Shown here: piece after piece, positions 35,095-45,879 of the stretch | Layout of the letters: every line of letters starts with the position of its first letter | How positions within the stretch are numbered: position 1 is the first letter of the stretch | NCBI GenBank assembly: GCA_012845835.1 | Contig: JABAKD010000010.1 | Coordinates: 10,358,311-10,422,310, forward strand | DNA: 64,000 nt | Origin: Undaria pinnatifida | Taxonomy: Eukaryota; Sar; Phaeophyceae; Laminariales; Alariaceae | Direction of reading: 5' to 3' | The notes under the pieces: model-generated | Seen by the model: the letters and a program-made list of their open reading frames with translations, nothing else | What the model was told of the DNA's origin: nothing | Database searches by the model: none | Translations under genes and position numbers: made by a program

Positions 35095-35826
35095 AACCAC
35101 GTTAGAGAAAACTTACCCACGCCAGCGCAGCCAAGCACTAAAAGTAAGGGACAGCGGCAGATAAAAGAAATGTATCCCGACCGAGACACAACCCCACCTC
35201 CCCCCCGACACCTCCTCCAGCAACGCCGGTGGCACATCCTTAATCGACCTTGACCAAGTCTGACCACGCGGCAGATTACTATACCAACTGCTGTTATAAT
35301 GGTGCGGTTTGGTCTGATTTTGGTTTGGGTACCACACGGCGAAGTGCCGCAACCCGCTCACCGTTTTCGGCGAGCAGAGCCAGCGTCGACGAGCACCCCG
35401 GCCCACCGGTGAGCCAAAGCACCACAGGGTCGGTGGCCGGGTTGTCTTGAGATTCCGCCAGCCAGAAGAAGTACTCCTTGTCTGTCGCCCCCGCGTCCTG
35501 AGGGGTCGTGCGATGCAGCACAACAGTATAGTAGTAACAGTAACAGCGTAGAATTAGTATAGCACAGTATAAGTACAGTACAGCAGCACAGTGCTGGAGT
35601 AATCGTACTGTACTACGCAGAAAGCATTACAGTATTACTACGAGTACGGTGCTTGTACAGCAGCACAGTGCTAGCACAGAGTAAGCATAGGAGTACAGCA
35701 ACAGGAACAGCCGTAGATGAGAAACCACACGCAGGCGCGCTAACCTTGATGTTGAAATATCCCGACAGCTGCTTCACGCCGTCGACGCCACACAGAGCCG
35801 GACCCACCGGGGAATCCTCTAAGCTC
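29138..35826 (-). CDS. Serine carboxypeptidase, family S10 (copy A)
   Basis: Eleven exons, all with GT donors and AG acceptors and mutually compatible phases: 35745-35826, 35362-35497, 33940-34111, 33394-33516, 32865-32955, 32478-32594, 31941-32023, 31070-31121, 30652-30820, 29907-30097, 29138-29245 (stop TAG 29138-29140). Joined, they give 440 residues, or 496 with the candidate first exon at 36385-36551. In order: [17 protein letters not shown] (N-terminal S10 motif), YFFWLAES and [10 protein letters not shown] (oxyanion region), [23 protein letters not shown] (catalytic Ser), [26 protein letters not shown] (catalytic Asp) and GGHMVPMDQP (catalytic His). The triad and spacing fit the carboxypeptidase Y type, which removes C-terminal residues at acidic pH in lysosome/vacuole or outside the cell. 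Length is normal for the family. No stop or frameshift is visible, so it looks functional. Introns are 247-1250 bp and carry repeats. Confidence 0.93.
29285..29500. repeat. ~220-bp dispersed repeat family, copy 1 (inside S10 intron)
   Basis: Shares with 62610-62832 (same sense) and with 43020-43205 and 43570-43772 (opposite sense) the landmarks 'accctcgcatccttac', 'acggagcacgt', 'gttcaccaaccaggcag' and 'ggtgagctgcatcctact', ending 'gcggacttccgcaccttgtg'. Fragments lie at 47166-47222 and 60858-60950. No terminal inverted repeat was seen and it is non-coding, so it may be SINE-like. Here it sits in the last intron of the S10 gene. Confidence 0.8.
30303..30510. repeat. Intronic element with G-rich inverted ends
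   Basis: The left side is ggggttggggttggggtcgg (about 30318-30340) and the right side has complementary cctcaacctcaaccccaagg (about 30488-30509), enclosing ~150 bp that includes acttcgaagt. The same insertion occurs in the corresponding intron of the paralogue at about 59905-60150, so it predates the gene duplication. The G runs look telomere-like but are not a regular telomeric array. Confidence 0.6.
31313..31374. repeat. (AAC)n microsatellite in S10 intron
   Basis: About 20 units of aac inside the 31122-31940 intron. The same intron of the paralogue has a related (AAC)/(ACCAAC) tract at 61786-61870, so its seed predates the duplication. Confidence 0.95.
34967..35094. repeat. (ACC/CCG), (AAC)n and (GAC)n compound microsatellite
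   Basis: Lies in the longest S10 intron (34112-35361): a CCACCG patch to ~34993, then (aac)n to ~35055, then (gac)n to ~35094. Poly-Val, poly-Leu and poly-Ser frames on the minus strand are artefacts of it. Confidence 0.95.
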
Positions 35827-35973
35827 CTTCTCGAGAAGAACGGCCGCGCACAGTCACCGAGAAAAAACCGACAAAAAACGGAAGTCAGCAGTAGTGGTAT
35901 CACAACATTGTAACATGGTGTCTAATTATTTTCATAACTACCCCATGTTGGGAACATTACGACACGCGACGCG

Positions 35974-36034
35974 TATGAAAATACGTGGAAGTGTGGTGAG
36001 CTTAAGCTTTATTTTTCCCCATCCGCCCGAGGAT
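35974..36034. repeat. 61-bp dispersed repeat, copy 2
   Basis: Near-identical to 4485-4545. Here it lies in the probable first intron of S10 copy A (35827-36384). Confidence 0.8.
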
Positions 36035-36384
36035 AAATTACTTGGAAATAGTGTGGGATCAGTTGCAGTTCTTCAAGGGTTGAGCATTTCCCGACGTGAA
36101 ACTCGTCCCTAACGCTACAGATACGAAAAACTGCTGTGAGATAAAGACAATCTATATCATAGCAGTCGACGATACAAACCGCTGCATCAACGTTGTGGGT
36201 AAGCGGCTGCTGAGTTACGCAAGACAGCCCGCAGGGGACAAGCACTGCCAGTCAGGTTCAACAGACTGGCTGCCGACAGCCGACTGGTTGATTCGTGCTT
36301 CAGCTCCAAACAAGCATATGTTAGGAACGGCGTTCTAGGATAAGTTGTGGTGATTAACCAAGAGAAGCAGAGGAGTACTCGTAC

Positions 36385-36551
36385 GTGACAGTAGTCTGCG
36401 AGAAGTTCGCTTGTCTCAGCTGAAGCAAAACCAACCAAATCGCGACTACCATCGCGCAACAAAAAGCAAATTCGAAAACAAAGAGCAAATCCCGCGACCC
36501 GTGACCCTCGTTCGTCGGTTTGGGTTTTTCTGGGGGTTCTGAATCACTCAT
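36385..36551 (-). CDS. Candidate first exon of S10 copy A, membrane anchor
   Basis: The minus-strand ATG at 36549-36551 opens MSDSEPPEKPKPTNEGHGSR, then a ~23-residue hydrophobic segment (start LLFVFEFAFCC, end IWLVLL), then QLRQANFSQTTV. A gtcac|gtacgag donor (exon end 36385, phase 2) would join exactly in frame to an acceptor before 35826 (phase-2 entry), giving [14 protein letters not shown]. The topology predicted is a short polar cytosolic tail plus a type II signal-anchor, with an NFS glycosylation sequon just after it. Against it: the donor is not strong, an alternative in-frame ATG is at 36620, and the first S10 exon could use another upstream exon or an ATG at 35903. Confidence 0.45.
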
Positions 36552-36807
36552 GTACGATACGGCAGTCAAATCGTGCTGCACTTCGTCCAATACACCGAAT
36601 CGGCATTTTGCATACCGCACGAGTTGTACTGCCGTAGTGTTTTGTGCTACTGTGGGCTAATTGCCACAGTCGAATATGTTTCCGGTCAACCACTCGGTAG
36701 ACTACTGGCTACTTCTGGGTAGCAAGGTAGCTACCCTCAGCACGGCCCATCGATGGAGAGGATTTTGTCAAACCTACTATAATATATAATACGTTCCAAG
36801 GTCGTGT

Positions 36808-37320
36808 TCTGTAGGGTTTGCGCATTCCGGGTAGGGTTATTTTTCCTTAAAAAACTCACAGAAGTGTCGGGTACGGGTATGAACCTCTTACAGAACTCAC
36901 AGAAGTTCAGGGTATGGTCTTTTTTCATTACAGAACCAAAAGAAGTTTCGGGTACGGGTTTGAACGTCTTACAGGACTCACAGATGGTTCGGACATGGTA
37001 TTTTGTATTACAGAACCAACAGAAGTTTCGGGTATGGCATTTTTTTCATACAGAACCTAAAGAAGTTTAGGGTACGGTACAACATGTGATACCCTAACCT
37101 ATACCCGCACCGGGGTATAGGAGTATACATCGTGCCCCCACCATGGTATAAGGGTATATGGCTGGAAGGGTATATACCCGTACCCAGGGGGTTTCCCGTC
37201 AGCTTACAGAGCTCACAGAAATTCGTACAGAGCGCACAGAAGTTCCGGTTACGGGTATGAAAGCTGTACACAACGCTGCGGAGTGTCGGGTACGGGTATT
37301 TCCAGGGTCGTTACACGGGT
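36808..37320. repeat. acccgtacccgg minisatellite, cluster 2 (inverted)
   Basis: Diverged units of cagaactcacagaagttccg followed by ggtacgggtatga. This is the reverse sense relative to the 28.4-kb cluster. One end begins gttctgtagggtttgcg, which resembles the outer ends of the other clusters (ctgtagggtac). Confidence 0.85.
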
Positions 37321-37631
37321 AATTTACGCGCAGTGCCCGATGCGAAATAAACAATGAAGCTGATATCGTTACAAAGAATATTGCCTTCTATGCACGGAAC
37401 GGCCACCTTGCTTTTGTGGCAGGTGCCGTTGGCTAAGCAGAATTGTGTCGCTCGTCGTCCTTGTTTAGCGGGAGGACGTAGATTCCTAGCGAGTACACGA
37501 ACGACCGTGGCGCCTCCTCTCCGACAGCCGTTCGGCACCACGAAACCATCGACGGTTCTGATGGTGTCCACCGGCAGGTCAAGCACCCCCTCTTTCGTGT
37601 CATAGACTATCGCCGGCTTGATTACGGGCAC
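37311..37631 (-). pseudogene. Possible BED-type zinc-finger fragment of a transposase
   Basis: A 106-codon minus frame with protein-like composition: DGFVVPNGCRRGGATVV, then LRPPAKQGRRATQFCLANG, then CHKSKVAVPCIEGN before composition decays. The order 'LRPPA..GRRA..FCLA...C......PC..GN' resembles the BED zinc finger at the N-terminus of hAT-type transposases, although the downstream His pair is missing, so it would be truncated. The tail runs into the minisatellite. Low certainty; it could be an unrelated exon. Confidence 0.3.
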
Positions 37632-37884
37632 GTTTTTTTCGCCGTCGATCTCTATTTACTACCTCTGCTTCTCTCGCTTTTTCTGTCTCTTGGACTGCCA
37701 CCACTCGGGTCTAGCGGTGTGTCGAAAGGCGATTCATCCTGAGGGTCTGTAGACGCGTCTCGCAGTGACTCATTCTGAGGGTCTGCATTACCCTTGTTCA
37801 CTTTCCACGGACTGTACCGTGTCTCTCCACGTGTGTGGTTCGTGTTTGTGTTTTGTTAGTACGTGCCGTGACGTTAGAATATAC

Positions 37885-38535
37885 CTGGTAGAATATACCC
37901 GACATTCCCTTACCTGCAAAAAAAGTTACCTCGCGGGTATTTCTACAAACGTAAGAACCCCTACCAGAACTCGCACAAGTACGGGTATGAAACTTACAGA
38001 GCTCGCACAAGTTCCTTATTTAATACGCGCCCTTAAAAACGAAAGAAACATCAACAACAGGTGGTTCTATTATTGTATGATACGTACTGCTGTTCGGTGT
38101 TCGGTTTGTGTGACTGGCAAAATATTACATCCTAATGCATAATGCACTCTTCGGATTAAACCTGAATTAATACAGAGCTCCCCGGGTATTGTAACAAAGG
38201 TATGCCCGTACCCCGGGTATTGTGCCACAGTCTTGCAGGAGTCACAGAAGTTCTGGCTAAGGGTATGGGGATCTTACAGAACTTTCCGACGTCCCGGGTG
38301 CGGGTACGGAAGTCTTACAGAACTTCCAGAAGTTCCGGGTATGGAGGCACGGGCGTACAGAACTAAAACATTCCGAGCGGGTACACAACATGCTGTACCT
38401 GTACCCCGGGAGTGGGCGTACAGAAGTTCCGGGTACGGGTATGAATGTCCTACAGAACTTACAGAAGTTCTCTGTGGGGTAATACCGGGCGTAAATACCC
38501 CGGGTATTGTTTGTACGTACCCTACAGAACACAAC
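37885..38535. repeat. acccgtacccgg minisatellite, cluster 3
   Basis: The same family as 36808-37320 and the same sense, separated from it by ~560 bp that holds the zinc-finger-like fragment. It ends 'gtaccctacagaacac', the complement of the ctgtagggtac end motif. It may be two halves of one array split by an insertion. Confidence 0.85.
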
Positions 38536-39404
38536 CTTGTAAATTTTGGGTTTTTCGTCCTGCTAGCTTGCGATGAGGATCACCCCTTGGCCCTAAACCC
38601 CCTCATCTTGCTCCCCGACCCCGACTGTGTCGGAAGAGGCCTCTGACATGCTTGCACAGTGCCCGCGCTGCCTCTCTGCTGTACTCGTTTTTTCCAAAAT
38701 TGTTTTAAATACGTTAGCTGTGAGTTCGTACAGTTGAGCGGTCGATACTGAGTTCCAACAGCAGTTGAGCGGTCTAGATTCAACGTTGCAAGCTTCGTGA
38801 TTCATGAGTCTCATGGCCAGTACATATATAGGAGCACTCGCATACAGGGGAGAAGAGAGGAGATGGGTCCAGGTACATATGGTTGGACTACTAAAAACGA
38901 TGACACAGCAGCAATACGTTCGAGGTATACGAGGTGGTTTGGCGATCACTGCTACTGATGCAGTAGCAGTCCCGGCGTACTACCCGCCGGTACTCGTCTG
39001 TACCTGGCATATGATAGGGGGGTGGGGGGAGGGGGAAGGGGGGGCGTCCTGCCCAAGAGGCTGACGTCTGGGTCTGGCCATCATCGTCTTGAATTTGTAG
39101 GCCTCCCAATGGCCGTCACAAGTTAGCGTAAGGCCGCCGCGACTTCTTCGCCTTGGTGCCTTCTCTTCCCAATGTCATTGATGCACTTGATACCCTCTAT
39201 GAGACCAATGCCGTCTTTAGTCAGTTCCTAGGGCCTGCTAGCATGACTTTTTTTCTCGTTTCCTTTCCTTGCTTCCTCTTGTCTTGTCTTTTCTTGCATT
39301 TCTTGTCTTCTTTTCTTTCTTTTCCTTTTTTGCTCTTTTTTTTTTCTTTCTTTTCTTTTCTTTCCTTTCCTTTCTCTTCTCATCTTTTCTTTGTTTCTTT
39401 TTTT
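38536..39404. other. Gene-free stretch with T/C-rich tract
   Basis: No gene. A long ttttc/tttcc-rich tract runs from about 39245 to 39410. Hydrophobic L/F/S open frames through it are artefacts. Confidence 0.5.
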
Positions 39405-39727
39405 TCAAGTGACTTGCGTCTGACGTGCGTATGCGTAGTGATAGGTACTACGTGTAATATTTACGTGGTAGTCTTTCTTGGGTGGCAAGCGGTATAGTCG
39501 GTTTTTCCAGGCGCGAGAAGTGTGACGTATATGCACCAGTATGGACTTGGCACATCGTAGGCTGACTCCCGATTTCACTTTGTATATGTTTCTGGTGAAG
39601 GCATGAATTGCGTCGGCGGTGATATATGCGTGTACCACCTTTGGTTTGCTTCTGTTCTTTCCCTGGGTGTTCCTCAGCTCCAGAGTGACTGGAGCCTGTC
39701 CAGTGACCACGGACTTGATCATGCGAG
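39405..39727 (-). CDS. Hypothetical exon, unrecognised
   Basis: On the minus strand a good acceptor (ttctcacattag before 39727, preceded by a pyrimidine-rich ttgttgtt tract that is the (AAC)n microsatellite at 39737-39798 read in reverse) opens a frame starting RMIKSVVTGQAPVTLEL, then RNTQGKNRSKPKVVHAY. A possible donor (ccaaag|gtggta) lies at 39639; otherwise the frame runs to a stop at 39405-39407. I do not recognise the family, and no partner exons were found. Confidence 0.2.
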
Positions 39728-39763
39728 CTAATGTGAGAACAACAATAACAACAACAGCAACAA

Positions 39764-39796
<33 letters not shown>

Positions 39797-40128
39797 CGAT
39801 AATCATGATGGATTTCTCGTCCTCCCGACCGTTCCATTAACTTCTCCCTTCATTATATACAACCCCTCTCCACACTCGCTCCACGTCATGCTTGCAACAC
39901 AATGAACAAATTTAATACCACACCGTACCCCTTGGCAGTGATTTGTCGCTTCTACGGTCCTTATCCGCTTCGTTAGCAACCTGTCTTTCGGGCATGCACG
40001 GAGCCGCAGGCGGGCGTCAGCCCGCCGCGGCGAAGACCCCATGGTGCTAGTAATTGGTGGTAATGAGGCGCGGCCTCAATACCTGCAGTAGTCATATCTG
40101 CGATGCATCATATATGAAGTTCCTTGTA

Positions 40129-40230
40129 CAGTCGACCCCGCTTTAAAGACGCACATGTTTTTTTTTTTCAGGGAGTCTTTAACGCGGGGAATCGGGACTT
40201 ATCGAATTGAGGGTGTACCGGTAGGCTCGA
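40129..40230. mobile_element. Possible pogo/Tigger-like terminal repeat
   Basis: tacagtcgaccccgctttaa is followed ~35 bp later by gtctttaacgcgggg, the near reverse complement of its inner part. pogo/Tigger and related elements are known to start CAGTCGA after a TA target and to carry such a folded subterminal repeat. No matching far end was found, so this is a single terminus or a solo relic. Confidence 0.35.
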
Positions 40231-40479
40231 CATCACTGCTTCGGGTATCCCGAACGAAAAATGTATGATGAGCGAGAGCTGTTGTTGTTCTCGACGCGCT
40301 TGTGGGCTTGCTTGTGGATATAGCAGGTGCTCGTACAGCAGCAGCTTAGACGTGATAGTTCTCCCGTTTTTTTCGGTTGAACTCTTGACAGGACGATCAG
40401 CTTCCAGTAGCCTATCTCCGGTATTGTGGGCTTTGTATTATTAGCAGTACTCCGTACCCGCTGAACGAACATCTACGTT

Positions 40480-41245
40480 GTTTGATATTTACGGTCTGTA
40501 TTCGGAGAGAAAAACAAGTCGTCGATCAACCTCCTGAAAATAGTACTCGGACAGCAGCATAGATTTTACAGAAAGAAAAAGTCGTCCAACAATCGCCTGA
40601 AAATAGCTTGTACTCGTACAGCAGAAGAAGGTGTAGTAGCAGCGGTAGTAACAGCAGCACGGCACACGGGACCAGAGCCGGGTCAGTGTCGCTGTGCGTG
40701 GGTCTTGTCGATCAACCTTCTGAAAGTAGGTACTCGCACAGCAGCATGCTGCAGCATAACAGAAAGTGCTCCCTTTTTTTCAGTTGAATTGTTGAAGGCT
40801 CACAATCTGCATCTCCGATAAAAAAAAACACGATCAGCATGGGAGAAACTCATACTGTACTCGTATATAACGTGGCCCAGCAATGCCTGTCAAATCACAA
40901 CATGCCGCACACCCAGTAGTGTCTTCAGAGAAAAAAGTCGGTACCCGTACGATTGGCGCTGTACTCGTAGCAGGGGCAGCATTAGAATCAGCAACAGCAC
41001 AGCAGAAGCAGAAGGAGGTGTATGTAGCAGCGGTAGTAACAGCAGCACGGCACATGGGACCAGAGCCGGGTCAGTGTCGCTGTGCGTGTGTCTCGTCGAT
41101 CAACCTCCTGAAAATAGGTATACTGTACTTGTACAGCAGCATGCTGCAGCAAAAACCATACTGTACTCGTATATAAACTGTAACGTGCCCAGCAATGCCT
41201 GTCAAATAACAAAATGCCGCACACCCAGTAGTCGTGGTGCCTGTG
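40480..41245. repeat. Direct duplications of ~130 and ~90 bp
   Basis: A ~130-bp block (agcagcggtagtaacagcag through 'gggaccagagccgggtcagtg' to 'gatcaacc') occurs at about 40635-40755 and 41015-41150. A second block (catactgtactcgtatataa through 'cagcaatgcctgtcaaat' to 'acacccagtag') occurs at about 40852-40920 and 41156-41232. Shorter cgtcgatcaacctcctgaaa copies lie at 40518 and 41093. A complex local duplication; no gene. Confidence 0.85.
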
Positions 41246-43019
41246 AAATCACACGTTGCCGCACCTATCTCGACGAACTCTCAACGACTTACAGCGAAAC
41301 CAGCACGAGAAGAGTTGTCTGTCAGTTGTGCGTGCACAGGACCCGTCGGAACTGGCCTTGGTGCCGTGCACGCTGAGTGCGGTGGACAAACGTGGCCGAA
41401 GAACTTGATACAAACATACAAACAAACTTACAAACACACACATACTTGTACAGAGAAAGTAATTCGAGGCACCCTACGAGGGTACCCTCGTATGCGATCC
41501 GATATGAACGGGCGTTTTGTCTTGGAAAACCAAGAAAAAAAGGCTCAGCGCTGCGCGCTTCGCGCGCCTCATTATTACAAAAAATGTGAACCGTGACAAC
41601 GATGTTGAACATCCGACTCTAGGCAATGCAGCCAGTGCCCAGCAAAGTAAATGCAACACAGAAATGCTTGTTACCACCTCATTAAGCCCAGCACATGGAT
41701 GGAGAACAAGGTCCCCTATCCGGCACTCCTCTTTGTGTCTCCTCTCGGCGTGGCCGACGCTTGCCTGGTGTCTCCTCGAGAAACACGCGTTTGTGTCATA
41801 GTTTCATTTTGGCTGCTTTACTTCGGCAGTCGATTTCTACGAGAACCCGTTTTCGGAGCTCAATTGAAGAGTGACAGACCGACCTTCCAAGTTCAGCACA
41901 CTACCTCACCTAAGAGAGATCGCACGCACCACAGCGAGCGTCGACAAGAGGCCTTCAAGAACAGTGTAGGCCTTCATAGTGGACCTATGACGTAGTTGAT
42001 GTAGTTGGAACGGAAGAAATATGGAGAGGAAAGGAAACGGGGGTGTTCCAAGAGTTTTTGAAGGATTGTCTTGAAGGGGATCACATTTTAACGTTTTTTT
42101 TTTTTTTTTCGCCTTTATTGAGCGAATTTATCCGGAAAGTGTTAAGCAATCCGAGCGCAAAAAACCGCGTTGAAATCTGTTAAGGTAGTAGTGGGGCCAA
42201 ACTAAGCATTATAACAAATCGGCAGATTATCTCGAAGAGCTACGTACGCACTATTATGTCGTAAGCCGTTTCTGTCATCTTCACCGAAAACGAGTCGAGT
42301 TGAAAATGAGCACCAACAAAGACCGGCTTAGCTTTGCACGACAATAAGAATTTCGTGAGCCGTTCGTTATACTGAAATTAGTGTAGAGCACACCGTTTTC
42401 CATAAGAAACCAAGGCTGGGCCGGCACTTCTGTTTCTTATTTCTTCATATTATTAGTGAGTGGCTTGTACCGCACACGACAGAAAATCGCCTTAATATTT
42501 TTTTCGTGCTGCCGAATAATCTACATGTATGTATAGTTTCGCCCCTACCCTTGGTCGGTGAGCCTTTTTTTTTACCCGCCGTCCCTGCGTAGCCTGGTGT
42601 AGCCCCGTGGCCCAGAGAGCCTATAGCACGGGAGCACGGGCCACTGCTATTGCAGGGCTGGTTGATGGTGGATGCTGATGGTCAAACCGCTCAGCTAAGA
42701 GGTTACGCGCTGCCGGCCCGATCGGTATATATAGCACGTGTGTAGCGTGTAGCGTTCTAACGGCTAACCCTACTCGTGTAGTCTTTATGGCCTCGCTTGT
42801 ATTTCCTGCCAGGTACTCAGAGGTACACTGCATAACTAGGCGGGCTTCCCCCCTCCTCGCCCCCCCCCCTCCCCCCGCCCATGATCGCGGTGGCAAGAAG
42901 CACCCCACGCACATTTCAAGTACGCTACTGGGCCCAAAAACCTTATAGCATGACCCCCGCCCCCCTCCCCCCCCCCGGAGCCATACCGGAAATTAAATTA
43001 GCCCATTGAAGCTGCCATC
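41246..43019. other. Gene-free stretch
   Basis: No supported feature. Contains a 14-T run (about 42095-42110) and pure C runs (42845-42880, 42958-42978). Confidence 0.45.
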
Positions 43020-43205
43020 CACATGTAAGTCCGCCGTTCATGGTTGGATGCAGCTCACCCTTCATGCGACTCACCGAACACTTCACGGCGCTTCGCGCTT
43101 GGTGCAAGCAATGTCTGCCTGGTCGTTGAAAACCCGACGTGCTCCGTCCCGGCATTATAGGGATACGAGGGTCTATGGTCATACAGCCATGCATGAATAA
43201 CCACC
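43020..43205. repeat. ~220-bp dispersed repeat family, copy 2 (inverted)
   Basis: Opposite sense to the 29.3-kb copy: 'tggatgcagctcaccc', 'gcgcttcgcgcttggtg', 'tgctccgtcccggcatta', 'acgagggtctatggtc'. The left end is truncated relative to copy 3. Confidence 0.8.
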
Positions 43206-43569
43206 AGTACACCCCACTCCCCGCATCGCTGTGAAAGACGCCTCTGACTACGTGAGGTATCATAGACCAACAGGTTACCCGGGATACCGTCTTTCTTCTT
43301 GCTCATTTTTACGTTTTGGCGGTAACCGAGATGGTGGTCTCGAGTTACTGTAGATCATATTACTGTGCGGAGTGGAGGGCGGAGAATCCTAACTCCACGC
43401 AAGAATGACGGTATATAATAAGGCACCTACGAGGCAATTACTGCTGTGCATGCATGGTATCCACATTATTACTGTCTCTGGACGCGGCCACACTATTAAT
43501 AGAATATAAACAAAATACATTTATCCGAGAAGCTGTCATCCATGCATATATAATATAGTCTATATATGC

Positions 43570-43772
43570 AAGAAAGTGCGCACAAGGTGCGGAAGTCCGC
43601 CTCTCTCTACGTGGTTCTCACTAGGATGCAGCTCACCCTTCATGCGACTTGCCGAACACCTCAAGGCGCTTCGCGCTTGGGGCACGCGATCTCTGCCTCG
43701 TCGGTGAAAACACGACGTACCGACATTGTAGGGATGCGAGGGCCTACGGCTATGCAGGGAATGAGCACCCCC
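43570..43772. repeat. ~220-bp dispersed repeat family, copy 3 (inverted)
   Basis: In tandem with copy 2, 550 bp away and in the same orientation. It starts gcgcacaaggtgcggaagtc and ends 'gggaatgagcacccc'. Confidence 0.8.
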
Positions 43773-43979
43773 CCCCCTTCCCCTCTGTCGTAACGCGTAG
43801 CGTAGATCATACCAGGTACCATGCATAAAGTTGAAGGCACGTTGTTGTCAAGCTGAAAACAATATAAAGAACAATGTTTCCTTAATGTTACTATCCGCCC
43901 GGGGCGGGGCGTGCGGAAACGCGTCAGAGCAATTGCACCTCGTCTCCGATTAACGAAATCCGAAGGAGGGAGGGGGATT

Positions 43980-45130
43980 TGTTGTTCTAGACTGACAGGA
44001 CTCGTTGTTGTTTGTTTTGTGGAAGCGTGCACTTGTTATTTATAACAGTATACATTTTTTTTTTTTGGGGGGGGGGGGTGAGTGAACACTTGTACTTGCC
44101 TTTGGCCCACTCGTTTTTTATAACTGCAGATGCTTGGGTTGAGGAGGCAGGACGGTTGCTGAGCGTTTTGCTGGTTGGGCTGAGATGGCAATACTTGAAG
44201 GGTGTGATGGGGAGTTGGGGCTGGGACGTTTGAAGAGTCTAAAGGGGTCGTGTCAAAATGATTCAGCATAATAGTCTAATGGCAAGGGTATGTGTAGGTA
44301 GGACCGTAGATGCAACGGATTATGAGTCGCTCTTGTTATCATGTTGCACCTGACTGCAAGTGTTTTCGGCACCCCCGCCACATGCGGAATTAAGATACCC
44401 CGTACAGCATGTTTGATGTCGTCCACTCCGTCTGGTTCTTTCTGCTGGTGACGGGGGGCATCTCCGGGGGTGATCGCTTCGTGAGATAGTTACTTAACTG
44501 CCAGGTAAGAATGCAGTACGTGCGGAAACTCCGGGCCTGTAGAGTTTATGTACTCGCAAGAACAGAAGAAGAAATATTTTGCCAATACGTAACTCATGGC
44601 ACCATACCAAGGTAGACCGAATCAAGCCTTGGAGCACAGCGCCCAGACTCTGTCTGGGCCTTTGAAAGGCGTTCTGTTTAGCATCGTTTGCCACTGCTCT
44701 GCCGTCTTGCAGAAGAAGCGTGCTCAGTACTCAGCTGGTGTGATAGGCCGGACCGGGGTGGGTTTACGGATCGGCGCTCATAGTGGCATGACGCAAAGGG
44801 TATACCCTGGCATCTACCATTGCGTGCGCGTGTAAGTAGGTAGAGCAGGCACCCCCCGAGCCTGAACCATAACTTTATGGGAGAAGCGCCTGTGTGTATT
44901 CCCCCACACCGTTGCACACATACACATCTCGTCTACCGAGCACACTCAATACACAGGTCGACAAAAAAACATTTATTGTGGTGGTAACACGCGTTTTTTT
45001 GTGGCAATAACTCTATTAATAGTTCCCGTGCGGCAACAAGAAGAGGTGGGAAATCGTCCAATGCGCAGGTCTTAAGGGTTCCCGCACAAGATCCCGACCA
45101 GTCACGACAACATACATATGACACAAGCCA
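43980..45130. repeat. Segmental duplication, left arm part 1
   Basis: Aligns in the same orientation with about 57060-58140. Shared landmarks are 'cgtacgtgcggaaactccg', 'caccataccaa', 'cctgggagcacag', 'ataccctgg' and 'cgagcacactcaa...acatatgat/acaca'. Divergence is substantial, with many indels. No gene is evident in either arm. Confidence 0.75.
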
Positions 45131-45879
45131 ACGCCCTACCGCCCATGTGCATGTTTGTCATGGTACCCCTTCCCCCCGTTGCGGCGTTATGATTTATTAC
45201 AGTTTCCCCCTTCTACCTGGCAGCCGTTATCTCCTGCCTGAACGAGATGTACCCACCTCCCCTTCTGTCAGAAGGTGTGAGGGGGACAGCAACCGATCAG
45301 TGCTAGAAATTCGCCATCCAAGCAACCCTCGTGTGAGTGCCGAGTACAGAGCCAGGGGCACCCGTGCATAGCATTACTTAGTCGGTCCCTAGGTCCATAC
45401 TGCCCCATCTTACTATTATATGTTACTACTGCTTGTTTCGTTGCATGATCAAGACGTGTGTATATAAACACAACAATCATTTAACTATAAGCGCCGGTGG
45501 CGCAAGATCTACGCTGCCCATGGTGGTATCGCAGGGTAGGGCATAGTGCTCGTCGTATTAATAACATGCTGTGATTTATATACCAATCTGAACGAAAATG
45601 TTCGGACCATTGGGGTCTAAATGTTACTCCAAACGGTTTTTATACTTCCGTCCGAAGTCACTGACCGTCGGCATTTTTGTACATGGCATGGAAGGCATAG
45701 TAATAGCACACGTATACAGTAGTAGCACCCCGCCACAGGGAACCATTTGTACTCCTACTGCTACCACTACTAATACAACTACACTGCCACACTTTACACT
45801 AGAGTTAAGCTACTAGTTACTGCCGCTCATTAGTCGTGAGCTCGACAGTTCCCAGTGCGAAGTTCTAGCACATGCGGAT
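45131..45879. other. Gene-free stretch
   Basis: Anonymous sequence within the duplicated block, with no counterpart in the right arm. Nothing recognised. Confidence 0.4.

Noticed and set aside
34705-35267. Poly-Val and poly-Ser/Leu frames
   Set aside because: They translate (AAC)n/(GAC)n in the longest intron of the S10 gene.
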